Assembly: GCA_000708835.1 (NCBI GenBank)
Contig: DF237522.1
Location: 10,503-58,369 of the forward strand
Reading direction: 5' to 3'
DNA: 47,867 bases
Source: Klebsormidium nitens
Taxonomy: Eukaryota > Streptophyta > Klebsormidiophyceae > Klebsormidiales > Klebsormidiaceae
Of this stretch, positions 46,501-47,867 are shown piece after piece; the first letter of the stretch is position 1; each line of letters begins with the position of its first letter. The notes beneath the pieces are model-generated. The model was given only the letters and a program-made list of their open reading frames with translations, made no database searches and was not told where the DNA came from. Position numbers and translations under genes: made by a program.

Positions 46501-46721
46501 GCTAGCAGAGCCGCCAGACAAGCAGCGTTTGAGCTATGTTCCGCTTAACCCGGCAATAGAAGCCGCCAAAAGTCGGGGTTTCGTACCGCAAATGTGATGT
46601 CCTCCCTCCCTAGACAGGGCTTCCCGCGAAAGACGGAAAGTGGGCTGTATCCGCCGAGCGCCACGTTGTCATCCCCAGAGACGTTCTCCGGCAAAAGCAG
46701 CTGTATCGTGCATCCGTCCAT
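43574..46721 (-). CDS. YHS-domain protein (5' end uncertain)
   Basis: Protein with a YHS-like domain, a small fold often tied to metal binding; function unknown. Three exons on the minus strand: 46721-46587, 44843-44727 and 43804-43574, in phase 0, giving 160 residues if the ATG at 46721 is the start. The assembled domain reads NVALGGYSPLSVFRGKP, then VLGVKYRFQAKRELEEFAQD, and TGRYIPAFGGWCAWHMYQN. The last exon has GGVLLLFHADADVNCLLLWD and ends its conserved part with QAERNW, like the ADANW end of bacterial YHS proteins. A frame stop lies 36 bases before the chosen ATG, but an acceptor in between (CAG at about 46740) would allow an upstream exon and perhaps a targeting peptide, which I could not find. 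The middle exon is flanked on both sides by tandem copies of its own splice junctions. Confidence 0.7.
44255..44735 (-). repeat. ~120-bp degenerate tandem array echoing the YHS exon 2 donor
   Basis: Four related units follow the exon 2 end (in gene direction). On the plus strand the marker CCATCTTAACGTTCTGGTAC (real junction, about 44718) recurs as CCATCTTCGAGTTCTGATAC (44595), CCATATTCACGTTCTGTCGA (44479) and CCCATCAAGTTCTGGTTCAA (44352). A second marker, AGTGGAAACGCCAAGATGCG, recurs near 44638, 44521, 44393 and 44268. Spacings are about 115-128 bases. Confidence 0.75.
44836..45440 (-). repeat. ~70-bp degenerate tandem array echoing the YHS exon 2 acceptor
   Basis: The real acceptor on the minus strand is CTGTGCAG|GTGCTTGG (exon start 44843). 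Its plus-strand marker CCAAGCACCTGCACAG recurs in degenerate form near 44941, 45013, 45083, 45151, 45221, 45290 and 45359, mostly 68-72 bases apart. Units also share GGCTTCAAG and GGGGCGGT words. Several keep a CAG and a few exon-like bases (for example GTGCTTGGGATCAAT), so they are copies of the acceptor plus the first ~20 exon bases. Confidence 0.85.
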
Positions 46722-47867
46722 TCCGTCCCGGTGCTGGTTCCGCCGGAATCAAACCCGTGTCTGAAAAGCGAAGGGAATCTGGTCAAAGTCTGAGGCAGTA
46801 CCAAATCCTTCGAAACGCTTTGCTTGTAAGTCACAAGTCCCAAAAGGAATGCCTTCACTTACCATATTAGAAAAAAGGAGCTCACCACTCCTTGATCGAG
46901 AGCCTGTACAAGAGAGAGTGGTTTTCTTTCACCCCCACGAGATTCAGAGAAGCTCAACGATCCTGAACGAGCCGGCCTTAAAGAGCGCTTTGCAGAGCGC
47001 ACTATGCTGTATTTTGCAATCCACTTCGTCTCCGTGTCTAGAAGGTGAACGCCATGTCGACCGCAAAGCTGGTTCCAACAACCAATCGAGCTCGCACTCA
47101 ACAAGTAAACCTTGTTGCAGTCTGTCCATTACTCAGTGTACCCAATCCACAGTTTCAGCTTGTAGACGTGGCCCTGCTTGACGTTGATAGAAAGATTTAT
47201 CGAGCTGGTATGATGCTTTAGATGCTATATTATCTCCCTTTTCCCCCTCCGCTGGAAGTTGACAGTCACAAACTGCCCAATTTGCATGCAGGTGTGGAAA
47301 ACCCTTCAAAGTTGGTGAGAGATCAAAGAGACTTACCGCAGTCTCTGGCCTTTGAACTGATATCACCCTTCTTCTTTTCTCTGCGTTCCTTTCTTCGCTC
47401 CAATAGCTTGCTTGCTCGTTTTCTTGAATTTCAGTTCTGCAAGTGCTGCGGACAAAAGTGTACACTCTCGACGTCCGGCCTGAAGCTACAGGTGTTCCTA
47501 CGGCTTCAGAAATAAGTGCAAGTCGATCGCTGCAAGCATAGCTAACTTCTACAGCACGTCCAACTCATCAAAAAGAGGAGCGAATTCACCACCTCAGCTC
47601 TGCGCATCTTCTGACATCCTGATTCGTCGGGTGACAACTTCTGCGTCTCGGACGTGATCTATGAAAGAATCCTGTACATCATCAGCTCTAGTTGCATGCA
47701 CAAGCAATTGCAAGCCTGGACTGACTCACGCTGCTGGTACGCCAGATGCACGCAATCAGTAGGTAGTGTAAAACACACTGATTTCCTGACAGCATGCGCT
47801 GGAATGACTGCACATGCTACCTGCATGCAAGTCGAGACCAGCCTACACAAAAGGATGAACAATCTGA
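46722..47867. other. Upstream of YHS gene, unassigned
   Basis: This may contain the promoter or a missed first exon of the YHS gene. Open frames at 46849-47181 (+), 47133-47465 (-) and 47222-47515 (+) show no family motif. I cannot assign a gene to this stretch, and the window ends here. Confidence 0.4.

Noticed and set aside
47133-47515. Opposing open frames near the window end as first exon of the YHS gene
   Set aside because: No in-phase donor joining to 46721 or a plausible targeting peptide could be shown, so I left the region unassigned.

Overview
The window looks like nuclear DNA from a streptophyte (plant-lineage) green alga. Its genes are split by GT-AG introns of roughly 200 to 1750 bases, GC is mid-range, and the protein set is plant-type: a plastid-type MsrA with a [10 protein letters not shown] tail, an EDR2-like DUF1336 protein, a four-EF-hand CDPK, MOZART1/GIP1 and plant-type TFIIB. 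A Klebsormidium-like charophyte is my best inference; the sequence alone cannot name the species. I rebuilt gene models by hand by joining exons whose phases agree and whose translation follows a known family.

Layout: TFIIB (+, 1008-2313); MsrA (-, 3540-5053); a thioredoxin with a WCSPC site (+, 6008-8378), divergent from MsrA; EDR2-like DUF1336 protein (-, 9827-15286); Gfo/Idh/MocA oxidoreductase (+, 16532-23520), divergent from it; CDPK (+, 24805-33929), interrupted by a 572-base N gap; class I SAM methyltransferase (-, 35301-37164); MZT1/GIP (+, 37793-38005); tafazzin-like acyltransferase (+, 38285-42083); YHS-domain protein (-, 43574-46721, 5' end uncertain). These are ordinary neighbouring genes, not an operon. 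The only obvious functional pairing is MsrA with thioredoxin, its usual type of reductant.

The most unusual signal is in the introns. In the CDPK, YHS and tafazzin genes, many exon-intron junctions have one to about eight decayed tandem copies of themselves in the adjoining intron. Each copy carries a short piece of exon (about 25-70 bases) with its splice acceptor or donor. I call these junction echoes. They have indels and stops, so they look like fossils of repeated junction-spanning tandem duplication that lengthened the introns. One CDPK donor is triplicated at exactly 153 bases, in frame, with three usable-looking GT sites. The N gap falls inside a CDPK exon whose two ends read straight through without it, next to such echoes.

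Other notable points: a CDPK catalytic loop reading HLD instead of HRD, a 67-base-arm foldback element in a CDPK intron, a CCTTAA-type simple repeat inside an intron, and an unassigned antisense open stretch between MsrA and thioredoxin. Sequence between genes is mostly featureless to me.
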